A stretch of DNA of 64,000 nucleotides from Thiocapsa sp. KS1 (GCF_001499735.1 NZ_LN848257.1:101244-165243); one strand, 5' to 3'. Positions 18,304 through 27,537 are shown, counted from the first letter of the stretch. A program made the numbers and translations. Notes: generated by a model not told the origin, from the sequence alone.

Positions 18304-18429
18304 ATGAATGGTTTCGACGCACGGGGCTCGGTGATCTTCGGCGACGTGAGTGCGACGGCCGACGTTTCGGCTATCCCCACGACCGTGCACGACCTGCTCG
18401 GGCGGGTGCGCGACGGGTTGTCGGTCTAA
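18304..18429 (+). CDS. Possible 41-codon gene before the HPt gene
   Basis: A short frame from ATG 18304 to TAA 18427-18429, product MNGFDARGSVIFGDVSATAD... ending HDLLGRVRDGLSV. No family recognised. It ends four bases before the HPt start, which suggests either a small leader peptide or the remains of an N-terminal extension. GAGG lies nine bases upstream. Could equally be chance. Confidence 0.25.
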   Translation: MNGFDARGSVIFGDVSATADVSAIPTTVHDLLGRVRDGLSV

Positions 18430-18433
18430 GCGC

Positions 18434-18862
18434 GTGGAGCCCTCACTCGGTTCCGGCGCGGATGTCGAAGCGCCATCGCAGGTCGGGACGTCTCCCGATT
18501 TGTCGCTGCTCGATCTGCGGGTGATCGCACAACTGATCGAAGACCTGGGGCGCGAGTCCGTCATGGAGCTCTTGGGGTTGTTTCAGACGGAGTCGGATCG
18601 GCGCAGGTGCTGCATCGAAGCTGCGGTCGCCGACGGCGATCCGGCAGCCGCATGCCACGAGGCGCATGCGTTGAAGGGGAGCTCGCTGACCTTCGGTGCC
18701 TGTAAGCTCGGAGCATTGGCCCTGGCGATGGAGCAGGCAGGTCGTCGGGGGGATCTCGAGGGCTTGGCCGTGGATCTGCCCACGCTGGCGCGGCTCACCG
18801 CAGAGACACAAGCTGCGCTCTTGAGCGTGTTCACGGAGGATAGCCCGAATCGCGATCCTTGA
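18434..18862 (+). CDS. Hpt domain protein (phosphotransfer)
   Basis: 142 residues from GTG 18434. Residues ~25-135 form a four-helix HPt domain; the phospho-acceptor is His78 in CHEAHALKGSSLTFGACKLGALA, which has the H-x-LKGSS signature. The N-terminal ~20 residues are low complexity. It would relay phosphate between a hybrid sensor kinase and a response regulator, but no kinase or regulator is adjacent, so it is an orphan. The start could be further upstream in the same frame; GTG is chosen because upstream sequence in this frame is unlike HPt proteins. Confidence 0.78.
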   Translation: MEPSLGSGADVEAPSQVGTSPDLSLLDLRVIAQLIEDLGRESVMELLGLFQTESDRRRCCIEAAVADGDPAAACHEAHALKGSSLTFGACKLGALALAMEQAGRRGDLEGLAVDLPTLARLTAETQAALLSVFTEDSPNRDP

Positions 18863-19001
18863 TCGGCCAGACCTCGCCACCGCCGGTGCTCGCTTCGGCG
18901 AGCGTGTCATCCTGCGGGGTGCGCCCAAGGTCAGGTGCGGTTGCGTCGGCTGCGGCGATGGGAATAGCGATATGGCCCCGACAGCGTGCGGTAATTCTAT
19001 T

Positions 19002-19077
<76 letters not shown>

Positions 19078-19199
19078 GAATCTCGTGTTGCTTCCCGCGA
19101 AGATTGCCCCGACCCTTGGTCGAAGCAGCCTTTGCGAAGGGCGCATTGTGCACTGTGCCGGCGCCTCGAAACAAGTCCCGAGATCTTTCCGGAGTATGC

Positions 19200-20159
19200 A
19201 TGCTGGACTCGTTGCCTTTGCTCTTTCCGTCGGATTTCCCCTCCATCGAGCGGCGCCGATTGCAGACCCTTCAGGTCAATTTGGGATATCGCTGTAACCT
19301 CAGCTGTCGCCACTGTCACGTGGATGCGGGACCCAAGCGCTCCGAGTCCATGAGCTCGGAGACGATCGAGGCCGTGCTGGCATTTCTCGATCGCTATCCG
19401 ACACGGACGCTTGACGTCACGGGCGGTGCCCCGGAGCTGCACTCCGAGTTTCGTCGGCTGGTCCGCGAAGCGCGGGGACGGGGCCTGGATATCATCGATC
19501 GCTGCAACCTGACGATCCTCTCCGAGCCCGGCCAGGAGGATCTCGGTGCCTTTCTGGCAGACCATGGCGTTCGGATCATCGCGTCGATGCCGTGCTGGTC
19601 GGAGGAAAGCGTCGAGGCTCAGCGCGGCACGGGCGTGTTCGCGGCAAGTATTGCGGGCCTACGCCAATTGAACCGCCTGGGTTACGGTATCCCCGGCAGC
19701 GGTCTTGTTCTGGATTTGGTGTTCAACCCGCAGGGACCCGCTCTGCCGCCGTCGCAGTGTGCGTTGGAGGCCGAGTTCCGGCGTGAGCTCGGCGAGCGTT
19801 ACGGCATCGTCTTCACCCGACTCTTGACGATCACGAACATGCCCGTGAAGCGATTCGGGAGCCTGCTGCAGTCGACCGGTCAGTTCGCCGACTATATGGC
19901 CCTCCTGAAAAGCGCCTATCGCGTCGCGAACCTCGACGCCGTCATGTGCCGCGATCTGATCAGCGTGGACTGGGAGGGCTTTGTTTTCGATTGCGATTTC
20001 AATCAGATGCTTGGGCTTGCGATCGAGCAGGGCGCGCGTCGCCTGCACATCTCGGCGCTGGATGCCGATGCCCTCGAGGGCCTGCGCATCCGCACGGCGG
20101 AGCACTGCTATGGCTGCACGGCCGGGCAGGGGAGTAGCTGCGGCGGGGCCTTGCTCTGA
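19200..20159 (+). CDS. arsS: Arsenosugar biosynthesis radical SAM protein ArsS-like
   Basis: 319 residues. Radical SAM cluster motif CNLSCRHC at 32-39 (NLGYRCNLSCRHCHVDAGP), DVTGGAPELH as the GGE-like SAM site, and a cysteine-rich C-terminal part (MCRDLISVDW, DCDFNQMLGL, HCYGCTAGQGSSCGG) matching the DUF3641 region of ArsS. ArsS is thought to add the 5'-deoxyadenosyl group to methylated arsenic. The ATG at 19200 has GGAG five bases upstream. The DUF2064 glycosyltransferase follows within five bases. No ArsM methyltransferase is in the window. Confidence 0.88.
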   Translation: MLDSLPLLFPSDFPSIERRRLQTLQVNLGYRCNLSCRHCHVDAGPKRSESMSSETIEAVLAFLDRYPTRTLDVTGGAPELHSEFRRLVREARGRGLDIIDRCNLTILSEPGQEDLGAFLADHGVRIIASMPCWSEESVEAQRGTGVFAASIAGLRQLNRLGYGIPGSGLVLDLVFNPQGPALPPSQCALEAEFRRELGERYGIVFTRLLTITNMPVKRFGSLLQSTGQFADYMALLKSAYRVANLDAVMCRDLISVDWEGFVFDCDFNQMLGLAIEQGARRLHISALDADALEGLRIRTAEHCYGCTAGQGSSCGGALL

Positions 20160-20163
20160 CGTC

Positions 20164-20877
20164 GTGGGAGGGACGGCAGACCCTTGTTGCGAGTGGCTGC
20201 GCGATCGGCATGCGCGCATCCTGATCTTCGCCAAGGCGCCGATTCCCGGCCAAGTGAAGACGCGCCTGATTCCGACGCTCGGCGCTGCGGGCGCCGCCGA
20301 GCTCGCGTCGGAGCTTCTTGAGGGACTGGTCCGTCGTCTCGCGCCTGCGCGACTCGCACCGCTGGAGCTGTGGTGTGCGCCGGATCGCGCTCATCCGCTC
20401 TTTCGTCGCCTCGCCGAATCTGCGGGGGTGGAGCTTCATGTTCAGCGTGGCGAGGATCTCGGCGAACGACTCGAGTCGGCGGCGGCGGATGCCTTGACTC
20501 GCGCGAATGCAGTGCTTCTCGTCGGGGCGGATATTCCGGAGCTGGACGATGCTTACTGCGCCCGAGCACTGGCGTCGCTTGAGAGCGCCGAGACCGTGAT
20601 GGGACCTGCGGAGGATGGCGGTTACGTGCTGCTTGGTCTCAAGGCCCCCGCGCCCGCCTTATTCCGGCATATGCCTTGGGGCAGCGAGCGCGTCGGGCGG
20701 ATCACGCGGCAGCGCATCGAGCGGCTGGGATGGCGATGCTCCGTGCTGCCCGCGCTGTGGGACCTGGATCGGCCCGCGGATCTGCTGCGCTATCGCCGGC
20801 TCGACACGGAGTGCGTCGACGGGGAGCCGCCACCGGGTTCGGGTCGAGTCCCCGTCCGGGGTCAGGACGACGCCTAA
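20164..20877 (+). CDS. DUF2064 / TIGR04282 family glycosyltransferase
   Basis: 237 residues from GTG 20164. The N-terminal ILIFAKAPIPGQVKTRLIPTLG is the nucleotide-binding start of GT-A-like DUF2064 proteins. VLLVGADIPELDDAYCARAL holds the DxP metal site and MGPAEDGGYVLLGLK is the conserved EDGGYVLLG motif. Members next to arsS are assigned to arsenosugar biosynthesis; direct biochemical proof is limited as far as I know. It starts five bases after the arsS stop. Its last four bases overlap the converging ccsA-like gene. Confidence 0.85.
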   Translation: MGGTADPCCEWLRDRHARILIFAKAPIPGQVKTRLIPTLGAAGAAELASELLEGLVRRLAPARLAPLELWCAPDRAHPLFRRLAESAGVELHVQRGEDLGERLESAAADALTRANAVLLVGADIPELDDAYCARALASLESAETVMGPAEDGGYVLLGLKAPAPALFRHMPWGSERVGRITRQRIERLGWRCSVLPALWDLDRPADLLRYRRLDTECVDGEPPPGSGRVPVRGQDDA

Positions 20878-21689
20878 GCCGCGCGTTGCAGGACCAGCTC
20901 CAAAACGGCCTTGCTGCCGAAATAGGCCAGAATCAGAACCACAAACCCGCCGAGCGTCCAGCCGATCGCGGTGCGACCGCGCCAACCGCTGCGGAAGCGT
21001 CCGAGCAACAACCCGCCGAACATCAGCCAGGCCAAGACCGAAAGCACCGTCTTATGGACGAGGTGCTGGGCGAGCATATTCTCGAGGAAGGCGAAGCCGC
21101 TGAGCAGAGCGAGTGTCAGGAGCACGAATCCCGCCGTGATCATCTCGAAGAGCAGGCTCTCCATCGTCTGCAACGGGGGCAGGGTGCGCACGAAGCCGCC
21201 CGGATGACGGCTGCGCAGATGACTGTCCTGTACGGCCAGCAGGACCGCCTGCACCGCGGCCAGTGTCAAGAGACTATAGGCGAGCATCGACAGAAGGACA
21301 TGGATCTTCAAGGGCCAGTCCGCCGTCGGGCGCATGAAGCCGACGTCGACGAAGATGGCCTCCAAGACGAGGCTCAGGGCCGCGGCCGGCAGCAGGACCA
21401 GGCCGAGGTTCTCTACAGGCTTGGTCAGGCTCGACACCAGCAGCAACGTGATGATGGTCCAGGAGGTCAAGGCCAAAGCGTTGTAGAACCCGAGATTGAG
21501 CCCGGCGTGACTGAAGATGCTGTCCCAAAGCAGCCAGCTGTGCAGCATCAGACCGGCAAACATCAGGCCCAGCATCAGCTGACGCGGCGGTTTCCAGCCC
21601 TCGTTCTTGCGAAACAGGCGCAGACCGATCAAGGCGGCGGCGGCCGAGTAGCAGAGGACGGCGAGGATGGCGAGAAGGGTGTGGGTCAT
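20874..21689 (-). CDS. CcsA/YpjD-like cytochrome c assembly family protein
   Basis: 271-residue inner-membrane protein with eight hydrophobic segments. It matches E. coli YpjD (HemX-like) through TADWPLKIHVLLSMLAYSLLTLAAVQAVLLAVQDSHLR, LPPLQTMESLLFEMITAGFVLLTLAL and HKTVLSVLAWLMFGGLL..GRFRSGWRGRTAIGWTLGGFVVLILAYFGSK. A heme-handling role is suggested by the CcsA family, but its role is unproven. The ATG at 21689 matches the family N-terminus. Divergent from ffh, its common neighbour in gammaproteobacteria. Confidence 0.9.
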   Translation of the reverse strand: MTHTLLAILAVLCYSAAAALIGLRLFRKNEGWKPPRQLMLGLMFAGLMLHSWLLWDSIFSHAGLNLGFYNALALTSWTIITLLLVSSLTKPVENLGLVLLPAAALSLVLEAIFVDVGFMRPTADWPLKIHVLLSMLAYSLLTLAAVQAVLLAVQDSHLRSRHPGGFVRTLPPLQTMESLLFEMITAGFVLLTLALLSGFAFLENMLAQHLVHKTVLSVLAWLMFGGLLLGRFRSGWRGRTAIGWTLGGFVVLILAYFGSKAVLELVLQRAA

Positions 21690-21890
21690 AGAAGGAAACC
21701 GATGGGCCAAAAGGAATCGCACACAGGGATAGCGTAAGCCGGACGGCGTCGAAAACGACGCCTTCTCGTATCCCCTGCCAGTGCCGGGCATTATACTCGG
21801 AAGTTTCGCGACAGGCCGGGGTGACACCGGCAATTTCCGGTCGAAATGTTTCGCGGGCGTCATCGCCCGACGAGGATCGAGGTCCACTCT

Positions 21891-23279
21891 ATGTTCGAGA
21901 ATCTCCAGGACCGTTTCGGCGATGTCCTGAACAATCTACGCGGTCAGGGCCGTCTGACCGAGGACAACATCAAGGAGACGGTGCGCCAGGTGCGCATGGC
22001 CCTCTTGGAGGCCGACGTTGCCCTGCCCGTTGTGCGTCAATTCGTCGATGATGTGCGTGAAAAGGCGCTCGGCGAGACGGTGACCCGGAGTCTGACCCCC
22101 GGTCAGGTCATGATCAAGATCGTCAACGACGAGCTGGTCAAGCTGATGGGGCAGGCCAACGAGCAGCTCGACCTGACGGCGCAGCCGCCGGCCGTCGTCC
22201 TGATGGCGGGTCTGCAGGGCTCGGGCAAGACGACCAGCGTCGCCAAGCTTGCGCGCTGGCTCCAGGAGAAGCAGGGCAAGACGGTCATGGTCGTGAGCTG
22301 CGACGTCTATCGCCCGGCCGCCATCGAGCAGTTGAAGACGGTCGCGGCCGAGGTCGGGGCCGAGTTTTATCCGAGCACCCCGGATCAGAACCCGATCGAT
22401 ATCGCTAAGCGCGCACTCGATGCCGCCCGCAAGCACTTCAAGGATGTGCTGATCGTCGACACCGCCGGCCGGCTGCATGTCGACTCGGCCATGATGGACG
22501 AGATCAAGGCGGTTCATGCCGCGGTGAAGCCGATCGAGACCCTCTTCGTCGTGGATGCCATGACGGGTCAGGATGCGGCCAATACGGCAAAGGCGTTCGA
22601 CGAGGCCCTGCCGCTCACCGGCGTTGTCTTGACCAAGACCGACGGCGATGCCCGCGGCGGTGCGGCCCTCTCGATCCGCCACATCACCGGCAAGCCGATC
22701 AAGTTCCTCGGCACCGGCGAGAAGACCACGGCACTCGAGCCTTTTTATCCGGATCGGGTTGCCTCGCGCATCTTGGGCATGGGCGACGTGGTGTCGCTGG
22801 TCGAGGAGGTCCAGGCCAAGGTCGACAAGGACAAGGCCGAGAGGCTGGTCAAAAAGCTCAAGAAAGGTAAGGAGTTCGATCTTTCCGACTTCAAGGAGCA
22901 GCTCGACCAGATGGCCAACATGGGCGGCATGATGAGCTTGATGGATAAGCTGCCCGGAATGGGACAGATCCCCGACCATGTCAAAGACAAGGCCAGCGAC
23001 AAGGAGATGGGCAAGCTGATCGCCATGATCAATTCCATGACGCCCCAGGAGCGCCGTTTCCCGGCTGTCATCAAGGGGTCGCGGAAGCGCCGCATCGCGG
23101 CGGGCTCGGGCACCCAGGTTCAGGACGTCAACCGTCTGCTCAAACAGTTCGCACAGATGCAGAAGATGCTGAAGAAGATGAAGGGCGGCGGCATGGCCAA
23201 GATGATGCGTTCCATGCAAGGGCGCATGCCCGGGGGCTTCCCGTCGGGCGGGATGCCGCCCGGTGGTTTCCCGATGTAG
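21891..23279 (+). CDS. ffh: Signal recognition particle protein Ffh
   Basis: GTPase that with 4.5S RNA targets nascent inner-membrane proteins to FtsY. 462 residues: N domain MFENLQDRFGDVLNNLRGQGRLTEDNI; G domain with P-loop GLQGSGKTT (107-115), DVYRPAAIEQL, DTAGRLHVD and TKTDGDARGGAALS; methionine-rich M domain from ~330 with MANMGGMMSLMDKLPGM and the RNA-binding SRKRRIAAGSGTQVQDVN. It ends with a Met/Gly/Pro tail. An in-frame start at 21846 is rejected in favour of the canonical MFENL. A possible -10 box TATACT is at 21792-21797. Confidence 0.97.
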   Translation: MFENLQDRFGDVLNNLRGQGRLTEDNIKETVRQVRMALLEADVALPVVRQFVDDVREKALGETVTRSLTPGQVMIKIVNDELVKLMGQANEQLDLTAQPPAVVLMAGLQGSGKTTSVAKLARWLQEKQGKTVMVVSCDVYRPAAIEQLKTVAAEVGAEFYPSTPDQNPIDIAKRALDAARKHFKDVLIVDTAGRLHVDSAMMDEIKAVHAAVKPIETLFVVDAMTGQDAANTAKAFDEALPLTGVVLTKTDGDARGGAALSIRHITGKPIKFLGTGEKTTALEPFYPDRVASRILGMGDVVSLVEEVQAKVDKDKAERLVKKLKKGKEFDLSDFKEQLDQMANMGGMMSLMDKLPGMGQIPDHVKDKASDKEMGKLIAMINSMTPQERRFPAVIKGSRKRRIAAGSGTQVQDVNRLLKQFAQMQKMLKKMKGGGMAKMMRSMQGRMPGGFPSGGMPPGGFPM

Positions 23280-23289
23280 CTCGCCGACA

Positions 23290-23316
23290 CCGTAGGCCCC
23301 GACCGAGCGCCTACGG
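23290..23316 (+). terminator. Hairpin after ffh
   Basis: CCGTAGGC (23290-23297) and GCCTACGG (23309-23316) flank an 11-base loop, eleven bases past the ffh stop. No T-run follows, so terminator function is only likely. The gap from here to the tRNA at 23559 shows no credible gene. Confidence 0.4.
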
Positions 23317-23558
23317 CGGTGCTGGTCTGGCCTGAATGGCGTGCCAAGGATGGCGCTTCCGGGATGTCGGCCGCTCAGTGCCCCTCACGGAGATCCAGGC
23401 AATTCCACGGGCGCGCGATCTTGCGCCGGAGACGGTCGACGTGGGACTACCCGGAGCGCTGCGCTGGTTGAGCGGAGATACGGAAAAGCTTCGGAAAACG
23501 AGGGCGACAACGAGGATTCGTCGATCGAAAGATCCCCGTAAATCATCTGCTTTGGATT

Positions 23559-23633
23559 TGGCGCTCCCTAGGGGGTTCGAACCCCTGTTACCGGCGTGAG
23601 AGGCCAGCGTCCTAACCGCTAGACGAAGGGAGC
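23559..23633 (-). tRNA. tRNA-Glu (anticodon CTC)
   Basis: 75 bases with encoded CCA. Acceptor GCTCCCT/AGGGAGC (7 bp), D-arm beginning TCGTCTAGCGGTTAGGAC as in glutamate tRNAs, anticodon arm CTGGC-CTCTCAC-GCCGG with anticodon CTC (reads GAG), and T-arm CAGGGGTTCGAACCCCCT. Most bacteria rely on UUC alone; a CUC isoacceptor fits a GC-rich genome. Confidence 0.94.
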
Positions 23634-23657
23634 AGGTACTGCGTCGTGGAAACGCGT

Positions 23658-23685
23658 ATTATACGCGCATCACGGCGCTCTACAA
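23658..23685 (-). promoter_or_regulatory. Promoter of tRNA-Glu
   Basis: On the minus strand TTGTAG (23680-23685) and a perfect TATAAT (23658-23663) are 16 bases apart. Transcription would begin around 23651, about 18 bases before the tRNA 5' end. The -10 lies in a small GCGTATAATACGC palindrome. A short GC-rich stretch follows it, which could be a stringent discriminator. Confidence 0.7.
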
Positions 23686-23811
23686 GCCGGCTGTGACCAT
23701 CGTCTCAACAATCGCTGCACTCGTGCGTCCCGCCGTGCTCGGCACCGCGGTCTCGCCGTATTGACCCGAGGAGTGCAGCCTTCAGCGATCAGGAATCCCT
23801 CCGACAAGGTG

Positions 23812-25179
23812 ATGCAGGAATTTTTCCAAGATACGAGCCCCTATGCGATCGAGGCGATCCCGCTCGTTGTGCCTCGGCCCGAGCACGGGATCTCGCGCGC
23901 GAACATCAGCGAAAATGCACTCAAGGTGCTTTATCGTCTTAAACAAGAGAATTTTCAGGCCCATCTCGTCGGCGGGGGGGTGCGTGACCTCTTGCTCGGT
24001 CACGAGCCGAAGGACTTCGACGTGGCCACCGATGCGACCCCCGAGCAGGTCCGGCAGGTGTTTCGCAACTGTCGTCTGATCGGGCGACGCTTCCGCCTGG
24101 CGCATGTCCACTTCGGACGCGAGATCATCGAGGTGGCGACCTTCCGTGGGACGACGACCTCGGACGGCGACGAGAACGATCGGCAGATGGAGAACGGTCG
24201 GATCCTCCGCGACAACACCTACGGAACCATCGCCGAGGATGCCTTGCGCCGGGACTTCACGGTCAATGCGCTCTACTACAACATCGCCGATTTTTCGCTC
24301 ATCGATTACGCCGACGGGCTCGAAGACATCAAGGCCGGACGGCTGCGCCTGATCGGCGATCCCGAGCAGCGCTATCGGGAGGATCCGGTGCGGATGCTCC
24401 GGGCGGTCCGTTTTGCCTGCAAGCTGGGCTTCACGATCGACCCGAAATCCGAGGAGCCGCTGTTCAGGCTCGGGCACCTGCTCGCCGACATTGCGCCGGC
24501 GCGACTCTTCGACGAGCTGATCAAGCTGTTCCACTCGGGTTACGGTCTCGGCGTTTTCGAGAAGCTGCGCCAGTACGGCCTCTTCGGGCAGCTCTTCCCG
24601 GCGACCGAGGCGTGTCTGGCGCGCGAAGACCATGGTTTCCCGATCACGTTCGTCAGTCGCGGCTTGGCCAATACCGACAAACGCCTGCACGAGGACAAGT
24701 CCGTCACGCCGGCATTCCTGTTCGGCGTCCTCCTGTGGGAGCCGGTCCGACAGCGCTTCGAGGAGTATCTGGCCGGCGGAGAGGCTGCCAGCGAGGCCAT
24801 GTTCCTGGCGGCGAGCGAGATTTGTTCACGCCAGCAATCGCTCGTTGCGATTCCGAAGCGGTTTTCGCTGCCGATGCGCGAGATCTGGTCGTTGCAGCCT
24901 CGGCTCGAGCAGCGCGACGGCAAGCGTCCGCAACGTTTGGTGACGCATCCGCGGTTCCGGGCGGCCTATGACTTTCTTGTCCTGCGCGCGGATGCGGGCG
25001 AGGCCGATCCGGAGTTGGCCGCCTGGTGGACGCGCTTCCAGGAGGCGAGCGCCCCGGAGCGTGCCAGCATGCTCGAAGGCGGCGGCGCGAAGCGGCGTCG
25101 GCGTCGGCCGCGACGGCGCAAGTCGGGCGAGTCCGCCGGTGCAGGCGCGGAGGCGACAGGCCCGGTCGACGGCGGTTGA
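23812..25179 (+). CDS. pcnB: Poly(A) polymerase I PcnB
   Basis: Adds 3' poly(A) tails that mark RNA for decay. About 455 residues. Nucleotidyltransferase core: ISRANISENALKVLYRLKQENFQAHLVGGGVRDLLLGHEPKDFDVATDATPEQV with the GG..DxD catalytic site. FRNCRLIGRRFRLAHVHFG distinguishes PcnB from CCA-adding enzymes, followed by RRDFTVNALYY and YREDPVRMLRAVRFACKLGF. The basic tail KRRRRRPRRRKSG is typical. The start is uncertain: ATG 23812, GTG 23809 or TTG 23761 are in frame and none has a strong ribosome binding site. panB follows after 95 bases, with folK missing from the usual pcnB-folK-panB order. Confidence 0.94.
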   Translation: MQEFFQDTSPYAIEAIPLVVPRPEHGISRANISENALKVLYRLKQENFQAHLVGGGVRDLLLGHEPKDFDVATDATPEQVRQVFRNCRLIGRRFRLAHVHFGREIIEVATFRGTTTSDGDENDRQMENGRILRDNTYGTIAEDALRRDFTVNALYYNIADFSLIDYADGLEDIKAGRLRLIGDPEQRYREDPVRMLRAVRFACKLGFTIDPKSEEPLFRLGHLLADIAPARLFDELIKLFHSGYGLGVFEKLRQYGLFGQLFPATEACLAREDHGFPITFVSRGLANTDKRLHEDKSVTPAFLFGVLLWEPVRQRFEEYLAGGEAASEAMFLAASEICSRQQSLVAIPKRFSLPMREIWSLQPRLEQRDGKRPQRLVTHPRFRAAYDFLVLRADAGEADPELAAWWTRFQEASAPERASMLEGGGAKRRRRRPRRRKSGESAGAGAEATGPVDGG

Positions 25180-25274
25180 TTTCAGGGTCGGACATTCATC
25201 GAGCGAGCGGGGTAGCGTCGCTCGATCCCGGCCACTATCCTCGCTCACATCGAGCCTGTTCTTCGGAGCTGACC

Positions 25275-26078
25275 ATGTCTCTCGCGCCGATCTCGGTTGC
25301 CACCCTCGCCGGTATGAAGGCGAAGGGCGAGCGTATCGCTTCTCTCACCTGTTACGACGCCAGCTTTGCACGCCTGCTCGATACCGCAGGTGTCGATCTC
25401 ATGCTGGTCGGGGATTCGCTCGGGATGGTGCTCCAAGGGCACCGCACGACTGTACCGGTCACCCTCGAGCAGATGGTCTATCACGCGGCTTGTGTCTCGC
25501 GCGGACGCGAGCGGGCGCTGCTTGTCGTGGATCTACCCTTTCTCGCCTGCGCCACACCCGAGCGCGCAATCGACGCGGCCGGGCGGCTGATGCAGGAGGG
25601 CGGGGCCGAGGTGGTGAAGCTCGAGGGCGGTGCGCCGATGCTGGAGACTGTTCGGCGTCTCACGGAGCAGGGCGTGCCCGTCTGTGCGCATTTGGGACTT
25701 CTGCCTCAGTCGGTGCACCGCATCGGCGGATATCGTTTCCAAGGCAGGGACCATGCCTCGGCGGAGGCGATCCGACACGACGCCATCGCCATGCAGGAGG
25801 CGGGTGCGAGTCTGTTGGTGTTGGAGTGTGTGCCCGCGGCCTTGGCCTCCGAGATCGCCTTGACCCTGACGATCCCGGTCATCGGGATCGGCGCCGGGGC
25901 CGGGTGCGATGGCCAGGTGCTCGTCCTGTACGACATGCTGGGGCTCAATCCGGGTCGTCCGCCGAGCTTCAGCAGAAACTTTATGAACGGGCAGGGTTCG
26001 GTCACGGATGCCCTTGCGGCCTATGTCCGTGCGGTCAAGGCGCGTGAGTTTCCCGGCCATGACGAAACACCTTATTGA
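25275..26078 (+). CDS. panB: 3-methyl-2-oxobutanoate hydroxymethyltransferase PanB
   Basis: First committed step of pantothenate synthesis: 5,10-methylene-THF plus ketoisovalerate gives ketopantoate. 267 residues. ASLTCYDASFARLLDTAGVDLMLVGDSLGMVLQGH carries the metal-binding Asp, VVDLPF and VKLEGG follow, then VCAHLGLLPQSVHRIGGY, VLECVPAALA and VIGIGAGAGCDGQVLVLYDMLGL. GGAG six bases before ATG 25275 fixes the start. It is followed by panC (63-base gap) and panD (81-base gap), completing a compact panBCD cluster. Confidence 0.97.
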   Translation: MSLAPISVATLAGMKAKGERIASLTCYDASFARLLDTAGVDLMLVGDSLGMVLQGHRTTVPVTLEQMVYHAACVSRGRERALLVVDLPFLACATPERAIDAAGRLMQEGGAEVVKLEGGAPMLETVRRLTEQGVPVCAHLGLLPQSVHRIGGYRFQGRDHASAEAIRHDAIAMQEAGASLLVLECVPAALASEIALTLTIPVIGIGAGAGCDGQVLVLYDMLGLNPGRPPSFSRNFMNGQGSVTDALAAYVRAVKAREFPGHDETPY

Positions 26079-26141
26079 AGGCCTGTCGATGCCGAATCCA
26101 TGCCGATCCGGCTCCGTCAGCCGCTGTTGCGGGAAGGGGCG

Positions 26142-27020
26142 ATGAAAACGATCGATACTCCGGAAGACCTGCGTTTGCAGGTCGGTGCTTGGCGTGCGGC
26201 GGGCGAGCGCGTGGCCTTCGTCCCGACCATGGGGAATCTGCATGCCGGGCATCTGACCTTGATCGCGGAGGCCCGCACGCGTGCGAGGCGGGTGGTCGCG
26301 AGCATCTTCGTCAACCCGATGCAGTTCGGCCCCGCCGAGGATCTGGATGCCTATCCGCGGACCTTGGCACGTGATCGGGAGCTGCTCGAGGCGGCGGGTT
26401 GCGATCTCTTGTTCGTTCCCGGTGTGTCGACCGTCTACCCGCGGGGCAGCGAGGCTCAGACGCGGGTGGAGGTGCCGGGGCTCTCCGATGTCCTCTGCGG
26501 CGAGAGCCGGCCGGGACATTTTCGCGGCGTGGCCACTGTGGTCTGCAAGTTGTTCAACATGGTTCAGCCGGATGTCGCCTTGTTCGGCGAGAAGGATTTT
26601 CAGCAGCTCTTGGTGATCCGGCGGATGGTCGAGGATTTGGCCATGCCGGTGGAGATCGTCGGGGTGCCGACGGTGCGCGAATCCGACGGGCTCGCCATGA
26701 GCTCGCGCAACGGCTACCTTTCCGCAGCGCAGCGGACGCTTGCACCGACGCTTCGTCGGGTGCTGACGACGGCCCGGCGAGCCTTGCTCGAAGGGGCCGC
26801 CGTCGCATCGGTCGAGCGGGAGGCTGACGCGGCTTTGCGCGAGGCCGGTTTGGCCCCAGACTATGTTCAGGTGCGGACGGCGGATGACCTGCGACCGGCC
26901 ACGGAGGCCGACCGTGACCTGGTGATCCTCGCCGCCGCCTACCTGGGTCGGGCGCGTTTGATCGACAATCTCAGGGTGCAGCTCGATACGAATGCTGCGC
27001 TGCAACAAACGCTGCGGTAA
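26142..27020 (+). CDS. panC: Pantothenate synthetase PanC
   Basis: ATP-dependent condensation of pantoate with beta-alanine. 292 residues. HxGH motif in [41 protein letters not shown], and [21 protein letters not shown] with the KMSKS-like [13 protein letters not shown] later. GGGAAGGGG precedes ATG 26142; an in-frame ATG at 26100 has no such site. Middle gene of panBCD. Confidence 0.97.
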   Translation: MKTIDTPEDLRLQVGAWRAAGERVAFVPTMGNLHAGHLTLIAEARTRARRVVASIFVNPMQFGPAEDLDAYPRTLARDRELLEAAGCDLLFVPGVSTVYPRGSEAQTRVEVPGLSDVLCGESRPGHFRGVATVVCKLFNMVQPDVALFGEKDFQQLLVIRRMVEDLAMPVEIVGVPTVRESDGLAMSSRNGYLSAAQRTLAPTLRRVLTTARRALLEGAAVASVEREADAALREAGLAPDYVQVRTADDLRPATEADRDLVILAAAYLGRARLIDNLRVQLDTNAALQQTLR

Positions 27021-27101
27021 ACTACGCCGATTCTTAGATCGAGAGCGCTTCGTTCAGGTCACGAAGACGCGGCCATACCGGCCTTTCGGAGGATTGAAGA
27101 C

Positions 27102-27482
27102 ATGCATCTGACCTTGTTGAAGTGCAAACTGCATCGCGCTTGCGTAACCCACGCGGAGGTCGATTACGAAGGCTCCTGTGCCATCGACGAGGAGCTGTTG
27201 ACGCTCGCCGGCATCCGTGAGTACGAGCAGATTCAGATCTACAACGTCACCAACGGCGAGCGGTTCACGACCTACGCGATCCGCGCCGAGCCCGGCTCGC
27301 GTGTGATCTCGGTCAATGGGGCTGCGGCGCACAAGGCCGCGCCGGGCGATCGCGTGATTATCTGTGCCTATGCCGCCATGACGGAGGCGGAAGCCGATGC
27401 CCACAAGCCGGCGCTCGTCTATCTCGACGAGCACAACCGCGTGACCCGCACCGGGGATTTCATCCCGGCTCAGGCCGCCTGA
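27102..27482 (+). CDS. panD: Aspartate 1-decarboxylase PanD
   Basis: Makes beta-alanine from aspartate for PanC. 126-residue proenzyme that cleaves itself between Gly24 and Ser25 ([10 protein letters not shown]), turning Ser25 into the pyruvoyl cofactor. [10 protein letters not shown] and [20 protein letters not shown] are typical. GGAGG lies ten bases upstream of the ATG. In E. coli, maturation needs PanM, which is not seen here. It converges with glgA. Confidence 0.97.
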   Translation: MHLTLLKCKLHRACVTHAEVDYEGSCAIDEELLTLAGIREYEQIQIYNVTNGERFTTYAIRAEPGSRVISVNGAAAHKAAPGDRVIICAYAAMTEAEADAHKPALVYLDEHNRVTRTGDFIPAQAA

Positions 27483-27537
27483 CCCCGCGCGACCCCGTCC
27501 GGTCGAAGACGCCTACCCGTAAAAGCCGACCCGGCTC

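Noticed and set aside
23336..23599. 87-residue frame between ffh and tRNA-Glu
   Set aside because: It runs antisense into the tRNA gene and has no ribosome binding site or family pattern.
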